Assembly (NCBI GenBank): GCA_029449245.1
Contig: JANATF010000012.1
Span: 806,001-870,000, forward strand
Direction of reading: 5' to 3'
DNA: 64,000 nucleotides
From: Mortierella alpina
Taxonomy: Eukaryota; Mortierellomycota; Mortierellomycetes; Mortierellales; Mortierellaceae
Of the stretch, positions 54,478-64,000 are shown in pieces. Positions within the stretch are counted from its first letter, which is position 1. Each line of letters starts with the position of its first letter. The notes under the pieces were generated by a model, which was not told the DNA's origin, did no database searches, and saw nothing but the letters and a program-made list of their open reading frames with translations. The position numbers and the translations under genes are program-made.

Positions 54478-56496
54478 TTACTTCTCCTCCTTGTCCTGTT
54501 CGTCCTCTTTGCCAGGACCCTGGTGGCGCGTTTCCGCAACGTTGGCGCCATTTGTCTTTGCAGGCGGAATGTTGGCCGATTGTAAAGTTTCCAATAGCGC
54601 CGCCAAGGCTGACGAGAGCAGCACCTGCTCGTCCCTTGCGTAATCTGCCTTTGCATCTCTCCTCTTGTCCTTCACATCGGTCGTGGGGCCATTGTTCGCC
54701 TTTGCTACACTCTCGAATGCGCCTTCATGATCATGATCCTCGGATTTCTTCGATAGTACGTCGTCGTCTTTGGACGTCCCCAGCAATAGACCCAATATTG
54801 ACTCCATGTCAAGAGTCTGCCTCCTCTGCTCATCCTCAGATCGCTGCAGCTGCTCCAGTTTACTGTCGACCATGTCTTGCAAACTCTGGAATCCGGTCCT
54901 TTGGCTGTCCGACATGAGTGCTTTCAAACTATCGATGTAGTTCTCAACCAGAGTTGCCATCTGATCCAGTCGCTTGCTATCCTGATCAGTCTCCCCGAGA
55001 GGATCCACGAGAACCTCCTTTTTCTGTGTTCTCAACGGCAAACCCTGATCATCGGTAGCTGGCTTCTGCGGTTGTGGCTCTCGCTCCTCTTCCTGCTGAT
55101 GCTGCCCAACGTTGACTCGAGCACCACTGTCAATTGATTCGGGGGGTGCAATAGAGGCGAGATACTGATCGTCAGCGACAATACGCCTACAATCGATGTT
55201 GTTGACTTCTGGCGCCGGAATGTTTTCAAACGCCACCTCCTTGCACAAGGAGGGGGAGTAGATCAACATGATGTAGTTGCAGGTCGACGGCTCCGACACG
55301 TGCTGAATGCGGTCGTCAACATTTGCGCATTGAAACTAGATGTTGTTCGATACCAAATGGAGAAGTGTCATTACAAGTGTACACAAGCACAGAAAGTAAC
55401 TGCAGAAGCAACCATGATGTCTCCTTACCCGAACTTGAACCGTTCGAGGAGCACCCGTTAGGTCACAGATTTTACCCTGACCCCAATGTTGAACGAGATA
55501 CTTTTGTTCGTTGCTCGCCGCCAATTCTGTTACAGTGCCAACCTGCGTTGCAGAAGAGGAAGAAGAAGAGGAGGATGAGGATTCCCTTTGCTGAAGTGAA
55601 CCTTCGTTGTTCGGATGGCCCTGGATTTCAGCTGCTGGAGGTTGATACAGCGCTAAGGTATACGTCAATGCCTCGTTGGCTGGCACTAACTGACCATTCT
55701 CGATCTCTGCGTGAAACTGTCGGATATGCTTTTTGTGGCAATACTCGTATGTCCAGTAATCAATAGTCTAGCGAAGTGACGAAAAAGTTGGTTAAAGAGA
55801 TCTTGGGTCAAATGAGCTGCGATCCTGAAGAAGACATAGTAGACATACAGTTCGAAGGCAGTGTCCAGTAAGGTGATCCAACAATTCTAAACCCTTCTTG
55901 ACACTCATCCGATCCTGCTCTTCCATTTCCTGAGGAGTTTTCTTTGGCGGTGTCTTGACGTGCTGAATAAGCTTGGGTGGTATGGTGCAGATCCAGCGCT
56001 GACCCCTGGCGTCTGGCATAATAAAGCTGGAGCTGGAGCTCGAGAACACACGCTGGTGATCCTTGGGATGCTGCGGTTCAGCGTTCTCAGTGGTACTCTC
56101 CAGCGTGGGGTTGCCCTGGTCCTGTGCTCGACTCTGCAATTCGGAGTCTACGCTTACGGCGCCAAGCTGGGGCGACTTTGCAGAATTCTAAAGTGGGAAC
56201 GCAAGGGATTCAAACATTAGCCCGGGGCCAGTCTTCACGGGGTGAGGGAGTGCGATGCAGGAAGGGGACCATACTTGGCGGTAGTGTACATTTCTCCTGT
56301 GGAGTGCCTCTGAACCAATCGAGGACATGGGCACCACCTGTTTCAAGTAACGGACATGGTACTGGGGATGGGCCAGGAGGTCATTGTAGACAAACCCAAC
56401 AGAGTGGGAGGTAACAAGGGCAGGCAGCGAAGCGAGATTGATGGAGGTGTAGGCCACAACAGCAGCCTGCATGGGCGAGATGTCCTTGAACCGCAT
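54478..56496 (-). CDS. YOS9: ER quality-control lectin Yos9/OS-9
   Basis: Exons 56496-56275, 56187-55849, 55767-55429 and 55335-54478 (585 aa). The ER-lumenal lectin presents misfolded glycoproteins with trimmed mannose to the Hrd1 ubiquitin ligase for ERAD. The N-terminus has a weak hydrophobic signal sequence, then the family's VYNDLLAHPQYHVRYL signature. The mannose-6-phosphate-receptor-homology domain (~165-345) shows the TIDYWTYEYCHKKHIRQFH tryptophan motif, interrupted by a Ser-rich loop of 10 Ser. The later GAPRTVQVRFQC and EPSTCNYIMLIYSPSLC segments carry the paired cysteines. The last ~200 residues are acidic and Gln/Ser-rich coiled sequence. The protein ends in DEQDKEEK, not HDEL/KDEL. 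All phases are zero. Confidence 0.93.
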
Positions 56497-57449
56497 CGGG
56501 CAGGAGTGAAGTGAAGGTGCAATTGATGGGCGGGCGTGGGCGTGTAGGCTCAACCCTAAATAAATGCGGCTGGAAAATTGTGGTGCACTCCCATTGGCGG
56601 TGTGAATATAGCTTGCGCTTGACTCCACTGAACGCATATATCGCGCATGAACATCCACGGTATACACTTGTACATCGTGAGGACCAAGGCCCGTTTCATA
56701 CCCGGACAGCAGCCGTGGATGCTTTGCAAGGACAACGAGCCCTGCACCCACAACAGACAGGCACGGGCGCTGCGTGCATGGGCGGGTGAGGAGGCAGGCA
56801 GGGAGAGGAGGAGGGAGGGAAGAAAAAAAGAACGCGCAGAGCCAGTTAAGGGCCAAAAGGACCGTTTTTTGTGGTGTACTTTTTTTGCCGTCTCGCTCGT
56901 TTTTCTCGTTCTCTTTGTTCTCTCCTTTCCTCCATCAACAACAATCCTCCATTCCCACCTGATCCCTGTGTCTCCCTCTGTCCTCTGTGTCCCCTCTGTT
57001 CTCTCTGTCCTCTCTGTTCTTCTTGTTCTCTCTGTCTCGCGCTATACGGTTGATTCGTCTCTTGTCTCCACAAGCCTGCCTCCAGTTGCAGCCCTTCCTC
57101 GAATCCACACCCAAAGAAAGCCCTCCTCCAAGAAAAGAGCTAGGATCCGAATCGTCTTCCGGTCCCGTTGTCTCTCTGTCTTTTCATTTCTTTGGCATTT
57201 CTTTGGCTGTTGTCAGAGCCTAGTCTCCTCCTCTGTAGCATCCCCTTCTTGTTCACGCGACGGTCCGCTCTCTTGCATCAGCCACCACAGCATCCTGAGT
57301 CATTTCATTCACCTTGATCTATTGCCAGCCAAACCACGCACCTGAATATCCTTTTGTATTGTTATATCTATTATCTGTCCACTCCCAAACACGCTCCACT
57401 CTCCGGTCGGACCACTGCCGAAATAACCATCCACGTCAGGCAGACATTA
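56497..57449. promoter_or_regulatory. Divergent promoter region, YOS9 (-) / DHH1 (+), with long CT-rich DHH1 leader
   Basis: About 950 bp. From 56870 to 57340 the plus strand is strongly CT-rich with repeated TCTCTGTCCTCTGT-like units (56965-57040), directly ahead of the DHH1 start. Open frames here are low-complexity Leu/Ser/Cys/Phe sequence. From 56775 to 56830 the plus strand is GA-rich, toward YOS9. No other gene seen. Confidence 0.5.
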
Positions 57450-59218
57450 ATGGCGGCCAACCAACAACACCACATGGCGTAAGTGCATCTGAAGCGTGAT
57501 GTCATGGATCATGTTATTGTGAGCCCATCCATAGCTTCACGAGACACAATGGAACGCTGCGATGGAAATGATGCTAATAGTCGCTTCTTGTGTTTTGCTA
57601 TGTAGCCACGAGAATGATAGCTGGAAGAAGCAGCTTGCCCTACCTATGAAAGACGAGCGGCCTCAGACTGAGGTATGGACATAACAACACGCGTTTGCTG
57701 TTCAAGTTTATGAGCCGCATGGTTTATCAGTGACTAACACAATGCACGCTCAACTTAGGATGTCACTGCGACCAAAGGCAACGAGTTTGAAGATTACTTC
57801 TTGAAGCGAGAGCTTTTGATGGGAATTTTTGAAGCCGGCTTTGAACGGCCCTCGCCCATCCAGGAAGAGTCGATACCGATTGCACTCGCGGGCAGAGACA
57901 TTCTCGCAAGAGCCAAGAATGGTACAGGCAAGACGGCTGCGTTTGTGATTCCTTCCTTGGAAAAGGTCAACCTAAAGAAGAACAAGATCCAAGCACTGTT
58001 GCTAGTTCCTACCAGAGAGCTGGCTCTCCAGACGGCACAGGTCTGCAAGACTCTAGGCAAGCATATGGGCGTCCAGGTCATGGTGACAACAGGAGGAACG
58101 ACGCTCAAGGATGATATCATGCGTCTTAGCGAGGCCGTCCACATTATTGTTGGCACACCCGGTCGAATTCTCGATCTCGCAGGCAAGGGCGTTGCCAACT
58201 TTAGCGAATGCACCACCTTTGTCATGGATGAGGCTGACAAGCTTCTCAGCCCAGAGTTTACCCCCATTGTCGAGCAGCTGCTCACCTACCTCCCCAAGGA
58301 GCGCCAGATCATGTTGTACAGTGCCACATTCCCCATGATTGTCAAGACGTTCAAGGACAAGCATATGGTCAAACCCTACGAGATCAACCTCATGGACGAG
58401 CTGACCTTGCGTGGTGTAACGCAGTATTATGCCTTCGTAGAGGAACGCCAGAAGGTGCATTGCCTTAACACCCTTTTTTCCAAGGTAAAGCGGCGTACGC
58501 AATGCACTGAGTATCCAAACGCAGTTCCATGTCCGTATGCGAAGTCAGCGAACTAAACCTTGCATTATTTTCGTGTATTTCTGTACCGAACCGACAGCTT
58601 CAAATCAACCAATCCATCATTTTTTGTAACTCTACCAACCGTGTGGAACTCCTGGCCAAGAAAATTACCGAACTCGGATACTCGTGTTTCTACTCACACG
58701 CCAAAATGCTTCAGTCGCACCGCAACAGAGTTTTCCACGACTTCAGAAATGGCGTGTGCCGCAACCTGGTCTGCTCAGATCTCCTTACCCGTGGTATTGA
58801 TATTCAAGCTGTTAACGTCGTCATCAACTTTGATTTCCCCAAGAACGCCGAGACCTATCTTCATCGTATCGGCCGTAGTGGTCGCTTTGGCCACTTGGGT
58901 CTGGCCATCAATTTGATTACCTACGAGGATCGTTTCAACCTGTACAAGATCGAGCAGGAGTTGGGCACAGAAATCCAGGCCATCCCTCCCGTCATCGACA
59001 AGCGTCTTTACGTGGCTCCATCCGCCCTTGACCAGAATGGCCACGAGGACGAGCAACAGCGTCAGCAGCAGCCTCATCAGCAGCAGCCTCATCAGCGGCA
59101 GCCTCAGCAGCAGCAGGCTCACAGCCACTACCAGCAGCAACATCACCAACAACAGCACCAGCAACAACACCAACACCAACAGAGATCGCAGCAGCAGCAG
59201 TTGCAGCATCGACGTTAA
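57450..59218 (+). CDS. DHH1: DEAD-box RNA helicase Dhh1/DDX6
   Basis: Exons 57450-57478, 57606-57672, 57759-58484 and 58598-59218 (480 aa). A cytoplasmic P-body helicase that promotes mRNA decapping and translational repression with Dcp1/2, Pat1 and Edc3. The motifs are in order: [26 protein letters not shown] (Q motif), AKNGTGKT at 84-91, [18 protein letters not shown] at 189-192, SAT, then in exon 4 SIIFCNS, LLTRGID and HRIGRSGR. All are intact. After the helicase core there is a ~60-residue tail of Gln and His runs, as in several fungal Dhh1 proteins, that likely drives condensation. The first coding exon is 29 nt. The 3' untranslated region holds long T runs. Confidence 0.96.
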
Positions 59219-59732
59219 ATGTCTTGTTGTTGAAACAAGCGCGCCTACCAGACCGGGTAGGATTTTTTTTTTTTTTTTGTGGTTAGGTTCTTTCACACGA
59301 AGGAACGTGGCTCTTTTTTCTTTTCTTTTTTTTTGTCCCAAGAAAGAACAACGCTTTTTTTTTTCTTTTTTTTTTTGTGAACCCAGTCGCTTTGACGACT
59401 TGTCAAGTAATATAAAGCGGGTCGCGGCGACGCGGTCAAAATCTTATTCTCAATTGAGCTGTTGCCTACAGAGCACGCAAGTACAGGCATAACCTCCGTT
59501 CCCAAGCTGACTTGTCTTTGTACGCCAACAGTCTATTTTCTCATACTCCCACTCTCAGTCTACTTCTCCATCTCTCACATCGCGTTGTATTTTGAGTACC
59601 AGACGTTTGGCGGTCAAGATGAAAGCAATGCAATGGACTTGGAAAAGCGCAGGGTGTGAGCACGCACTGCTCCAAGCTGGAACTAAGGCGCACTCTCTCC
59701 AGTCAGGCATTATACTGGGTACAGCCTTGCCA
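59219..59732. other. DHH1 3' flank with poly-T tracts
   Basis: A 16-nt T run (59263-59278) is followed by further T runs near 59325-59334 and 59354-59376, probably the DHH1 3' untranslated region and polyadenylation zone. From 59400 to 59730 I see no gene and no clear continuation of the downstream pseudogene. Confidence 0.5.
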
Positions 59733-60408
59733 GCATCGATCCGTCAATGAAGATCCACCTTTTTCAGACGTTCAATAATACGACCTCTGCGATGTTAGTC
59801 TACTCGGGATCGTACAACAGCAGGTACAGGCACGCCGAGTTGGCATAACCACGTGCGTAGGAATAGGTAGCCTTGGTGTCCCGTATGATCTTCTGTTCAA
59901 CTATCTGCCATCTGACGCGTCAGACCACCGGCTCCGCGGATGAATGGGATTCCGCCCAGTGAAGGGTTGACGGGTGGAAACGCCGGCGGATTGGAAGGCT
60001 TGGCTTTGATAGCATTCCTAACACTTCGAAATCGACGACAGTCAAAGCAGGATCAGAAAGACGCATACACCATTCTAGCCTTGATCCACTTGCCGTGAGG
60101 GAAGGCGCAGCGCAATTACGACAGGTCAGTGTATTTTCGTCGTCGACAGTGTATGCACCGCAGCACCAGTCATGTCGGCAGGAAAGCCTCTGTCTTCATG
60201 TCCCACCTCGCCGCCTACAGCAGCACATGCTACACCGTTGTCGTCGTCAACCTTGTCACCGGCACCCTCGGAAGGTTCACCGTCTGTACCTACGTCTAGG
60301 TCTCCACCAGCGAACAATTATCTGATGGAACTTCAGCACCTTGGTTTCTCGTCTCACCCACGTCCAAATATCGTAACAACAGTGGATGATAGAGTCGCGG
60401 CGGTTTAG
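59733..60408 (+). pseudogene. Decayed tandem copy of the downstream orphan membrane-protein gene
   Basis: This stretch aligns by eye with about 62044-62743 of the intact gene. Matching anchors include TTTGCGATGTT, the GAATGGGATT stretch, CTAACACTTCG against CTGACACTTCG, and AGAAAGACGCA. The part for the last ~75 residues (60172-60400) is close to the intact copy, keeping SPPTAA, TPLSSSTLSPAPSEGSPSV and HPRPNIVTTV. The part for the extracellular region is much more diverged. It is broken: small deletions around 60150-60175 put the tail in a different frame from the preceding TVYAP segment, the membrane-segment region is shortened, in-frame stops occur upstream, and the original stop is lost so the tail runs on to VDDRVAAV. 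No counterpart of the first two exons was found. Confidence 0.82.
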
Positions 60409-60921
60409 ATATATACCTCCTCCTGATAAATACCCTCAAAGATGCAGCTAGAACCAATCCAAGGTGTAAAACGCTAGTGCAGCGCTGAGTCCCAAAGGCA
60501 TAGCCTGCAAAAAAAAAATGCCTGGTTGGACATGTAATAAGTCAATAGGTTATTCAGCTGTACCACACGATGCATGTGGACATCTTGTGGGCGCCAGCGA
60601 TTGTACCGACTGCTAAACGGGTCGATGATCTAATGATAAAGTTTTTGAATTCCTCGGGAACTGAACGTGGGCTCCGCTTTTAAAACTGGGCTGTTGGCTG
60701 AACATTATAGTTATTCTCATGAGCACGCCCGCCCCCCCGCCCATTCTTTTCTCACTCTCTCGATCTTTCTTTCTCTCCCTCGTTCTTTTCTTTCTCTCTC
60801 TTACGCACCTTCACCGACCCATTCTGAAACCCTCCCTCTGCCTCTCACTTATACCCCCGCCTTCGATACACACCTTACACTTTCTTGCTCCTTTCATTAC
60901 AAGTGAACATACTCCTCTGCA
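60409..60921 (+). promoter_or_regulatory. Upstream region and CT-rich leader of the orphan membrane-protein gene
   Basis: About 510 bp. From 60720 to 60900 the plus strand is CT-rich with C runs near 60727-60740, ending 20 nt before the start codon. No gene seen. Confidence 0.5.
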
Positions 60922-62743
60922 ATGTCGACGTTATCTCAAATCAACCTAAACATAATGTGTCTAGTATTTGATGCGTCAAATGGGAGCAAGGCGTATGCGC
61001 TAGTGAAAAATTCAGTCGTACCCTTCTTAGTCGAGGCAGTTATTCCAGCCGCCGATCCTCAGTCATTCACATGGAAGTTCGTGAGCGCGGGCTGGCCTTT
61101 TGAACAATCCTATTACCTTCAAGGCAACACTGCCTCGTGTATTATGAACAAGGCAGGCGAGCTGATAGCTATGGGCTCCTGGAAGGACACGCATGATCCC
61201 AGCATGGCGGCCCGCCGCGGTCTCGTGTATAATTCGTACAATCCACTTCCAATAGTCGAAGGACGACAAACATCCAATGCCCTGTGGATGCAAATCAATA
61301 CGGCAGCCAACATCAACAATACTGAGAGTGAAAAGGCTCAACTCATGATTGACACCGGCACTGATGGAAACAGTGCAATAGAGATTGCCATGACAACATC
61401 GCATCTCCTGATTCGGAGCTTGCTTGCAACTGGGTCCACTCTTCGTGAACTGAATGGTTTGGGAGGCTGGAAATTGGTAAGTCAAGGGAGAGGGTTGCCA
61501 TGGTCGTCGTAGTGCGCAGTTTTTTCATTCGTCTGTGGTTTCACTTTAATCGTCTCACGACTGACATTCCTTGTTTCATCTACATATCTCAGCCGCGTCC
61601 TCTGAACGATGCAAGCACCGCGCAACTCCAGCACTCCAACAATTTTCTCTATGTATTCAGAGCCTATGGAGCGAATGACACATCGTTGGTGAGGATCCCT
61701 TTCAATCCAAGATCAACGATCCTAAGCGAAATACTCACTGGACTCCCAACCGAAACAAAGTCGATTGACATCGCAACTGCCAACAAGTGCAACTGGAGTA
61801 ACGGCTATTCTACCGCAGTCTCGGGCAGCAAGTTTTACCTTCTTTGCCAGGTACGCCTATCGATAAGCAATGATGGGCTGGAAAGGAGCGGCCAAAATTC
61901 ACTGATCTGCAGGAAAGAAAGAAAAAAATAACTGACATCACCTTTTATCTTGTATAGGAAAAGGCGAAGAGTACACAAAACCTCTTTGTCTATGATAACA
62001 CGGCTGGTGACCAGAACCCAAAGCTCGGTGCAGCAGTGCCAGTGACTGGACTCGATCCACGATGCAATATCAACCTGTTCCAGCCGCTCGGCAACAGAAG
62101 CTTTGCGATGTTGGGCTGCGACGAGACGAACGGTCTTTTCAGCCATAATCTACTCTCGCTCTCGGGATCCAATGTCGGTGAGACCACACGTTTGACCAAT
62201 TCAGCGATCTGGATCCAGCATGATACCCTATTCAACAACATACTTCCAGATCAAGACGAAATACAGACCCCGAGAACGAATGGGATTGATTCCAACGAGG
62301 GTATTATCGGTTTGGTCTTTGGCGTCCTGGGAGTCTTGTTCGCGATAGTCTTCCTGACACTTCGTTACCGCCGACGACAAAAGGCTAACAATAACCATCA
62401 GAAAGACGCAGAGACCAGCTCAGACTCATTTAGCCTTGTGCCAGTTGGTGCGAGCGCCAACGCACATCTGTCACCCACAGTGTATGCAGCACCGCAGGTC
62501 AAAATCCCACCTTCACCAGCCATATCAACAGGACTCCCTGTGTCTTCATGGCCGACCTCGCCGCCTACAGCGGCAGATGCTACACCTTTGTCGTCGTCAA
62601 CCTTGTCACCGGCACCCTCGGAAGGTTCACCGTCTGTATCTACCTCTGGGTCTCCGCCAGCGAACACTTATCAGATGGAACTTCAGCAACTTGGTTTCTC
62701 GACCCACCCACGTCCAAATATCGTAACGACAGTGAATGACTGA
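60922..62743 (+). CDS. Orphan single-pass membrane protein with Ser/Pro-rich tail
   Basis: Exons 60922-61476, 61593-61850 and 61958-62743 (532 aa). I do not recognise a family. Residues 1-~370 look like a folded, mixed alpha/beta domain with no clear signal peptide (start MSTLSQINLNIMCLVFDASN) and several NxS/T sites (e.g. NNT, NDT and NRS). One membrane segment at ~386-406 (GLVFGVLGVLFAIVFLTLRY) is followed by RRRQK. The ~125-residue tail is Ser/Pro/Thr/Ala-rich and probably cytosolic. If the large domain is extracellular, the lack of a signal peptide is odd, and an upstream signal exon could have been missed. The decayed copy 0.5 kb upstream shows a local tandem duplication. Confidence 0.75.
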
Positions 62744-62878
62744 GTCGCGAGGACCTAGTTATATACCTGTTCACTCCAAATACCATGATAAAAGACGCGA
62801 CTTGAAGCACGATTAAGTATGCAAAATGCTTTGTGATGATATATCGTTTCTAAAACTGCGTCCACTGAACTCCTAAAT

Positions 62879-64000
62879 TTAATCCATATCCATGCTCTCC
62901 GCTGTCGTCGTTACTGCTGTCGCCGACGGGCCTGCATCTGGGTTGACCCAGAGGGAGGTGCCCCACTTGGGGTAAACTCTCTTGTCTAGAAAGGACAGAA
63001 CGATTTTTTTTTCATAGAGGACATTAGATAATTGATGTTGTACATACTACCACGACAGAAACAATATTCACGAGTAAACTGCCATGATGGGCGAGAACTT
63101 ACATAGGCACATCATGATTGTATCCTGCATAGAGATTTGTTGATCCCTAAATAACACGCAAAGCATGAATGGTGAGTGTCAAAGACAGAGAGAGCAATGA
63201 ACGCCATGGAAAACAGTTGGCTGAACAATGTCTATGTTCGCAAGAAGCCTGGAATAGTTAAGCCTACCATTGAGCCTTGAAGTAACCGTGAGTTCCCAGA
63301 GACTCCTTGATATGTCCAGTGCGACCAAGCTTAGTGCGCAGCTCCACAGACTTATAGTACCACACGTCATCGGGGTTGAAGAACATGAAGCGGATCGTGG
63401 CTGTGCGCTTATGGACCTTGAAGGGATGTCCAGTCAAAATGATTCTCTTGGCAACAATTCTCCTGGGGTCAGCGTCCATGAGTGTTCCTGTGGCGACGAG
63501 AATAGGAGCTATGAAGGTATGGGGTAAGAGGGTTTGTTTGACATGTTTAGAAAACAATGGTGATTTTCAGTGAGTGTACACAATGTGCATATGCCGAGTC
63601 ATATCACACTTACAGTTCACGTCCTGAGTATCCTTGGTGAGAACAACAGGCAGGTTGCCAAATTGAATGGGGGCATATACAGTGACGACCGTACTGCGGC
63701 CATGCTGGAGGAATCGCTCACTCTTGTGGACGTTGTTTGAGCCCTTGCCGTTGCGCGTATTCTGCGAGAAAATGGGGTTGACGACAAAGCGCCTGAAGCC
63801 GCAGTGAAGAACCAAGGGGTCCTTGGCCTTGATGATACCATCGTATTCTGCGTCGCGGTTGACCAAAAAGTTGATCACTCCCATCTTGTGCTCGTACTGA
63901 AGCAGACCAAAGACGATGAATGGGCGTGCAGCAGAGTAGGTATCCATGACAGCCCTGGGAACGTTAGCGATATGCAGGGTAATATGGGTGCCGGGCAAGA
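62879..64000 (-). CDS. TSR1: Pre-rRNA processing GTPase-like protein Tsr1 (3' part)
   Basis: Partial: the 5' part lies beyond the right edge. Exons in the window are 64000-63614, 63508-63268, 63146-63103 and 62985-62879. Tsr1 is a Bms1-related, GTPase-fold assembly factor of pre-40S subunits. Visible are the domain-IV-type segments [14 protein letters not shown] and [18 protein letters not shown] and the domain-II-like [13 protein letters not shown]. The C-terminal family signature is present: [46 protein letters not shown]. The last ~25 residues are variable and acidic/Thr-rich. The 44-nt third exon is required for phase. The Tsr1 assignment over Bms1 rests on the short C-terminus after YKRVYPKW. 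Confidence 0.92.

Overview
This window is nuclear DNA from a filamentous, early-diverging fungus, most likely a Mortierellomycotina (Mortierella-like) species. That placement is inference from genome style and gene set, not from a database match. Genes are compact and intron-rich, with mostly 60-130 nt GT-AG introns. Leaders are long and pyrimidine-rich on the coding strand. The set combines an RNAi-type RNA-dependent RNA polymerase, a LARGE-like GT49 glycosyltransferase, cyclin H, Yos9 and Vps54. I find 24 protein-coding genes (one cut by the right edge), one tRNA-Gly(GCC) and one decayed tandem gene copy. Spliced models were built by hand by chaining open frames across splice sites and checking codon phase.

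Layout. 0.5-3.2 kb: Hal4/Sat4-type protein kinase (+), then four ACGCGT boxes and a tRNA-Gly. 3.8-8.3 kb: RNA-dependent RNA polymerase (-), whose catalytic motif is split by a 7-nt microexon. 8.8-10.1 kb: Mediator subunit Med20 (+) with a Gly-rich insert. 10.3-12.2 kb: Sgt2/SGTA co-chaperone (-). 12.4-15.3 kb: A/B-type cyclin (-) with a D-box. 17.4-17.9 kb: small membrane protein with a PPxY tail (+). 18.4-21.5 kb: dynamin Vps1 (-), with a GC-AG intron. 22.0-23.8 kb: GT49 LARGE-like glycosyltransferase (+). 24.0-25.5 kb: syntaxin Pep12 (-). 26.1-30.8 kb: Vps54 of the GARP complex (+). 30.9-32.6 kb: ribosomal protein eS1 (+). 32.8-35.2 kb: mitochondrial PPR protein (-). 35.4-37.1 kb: cyclin H (+). 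37.3-38.4 kb: isoprenylcysteine methyltransferase Ste14 (-). 38.8-42.7 kb: class I histone deacetylase (-) with a very long low-complexity tail. 43.3-45.2 kb: bHLH-zipper factor (-). 46.7-48.1 kb: dihydrofolate synthase Fol3 (+). 48.3-49.3 kb: monothiol glutaredoxin Grx5 (-). 49.6-51.3 kb: mucin-like single-pass surface protein (-). 52.9-53.9 kb: secreted GDSL/SGNH esterase (-). 54.5-56.5 kb: ERAD lectin Yos9/OS-9 (-). 57.5-59.2 kb: DEAD-box helicase Dhh1 (+). 59.7-60.4 kb: pseudogene of the next gene. 60.9-62.7 kb: orphan single-pass membrane protein (+). 62.9-64.0 kb: 3' end of Tsr1 (-).

There is no operon, gene cluster or mobile element, and the genes are ordinary housekeeping genes standing side by side. 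A loose theme is endosome/Golgi traffic at 18-31 kb (Vps1, Pep12, Vps54), but I see no evidence that this grouping is functional. I did not find a clearly novel multi-gene system. The points most worth checking are the RdRP microexon, the deacetylase tail, the tandem relic beside the orphan membrane-protein gene, the GC-AG intron, the LARGE-like enzyme, and the recurrent polypyrimidine leaders.
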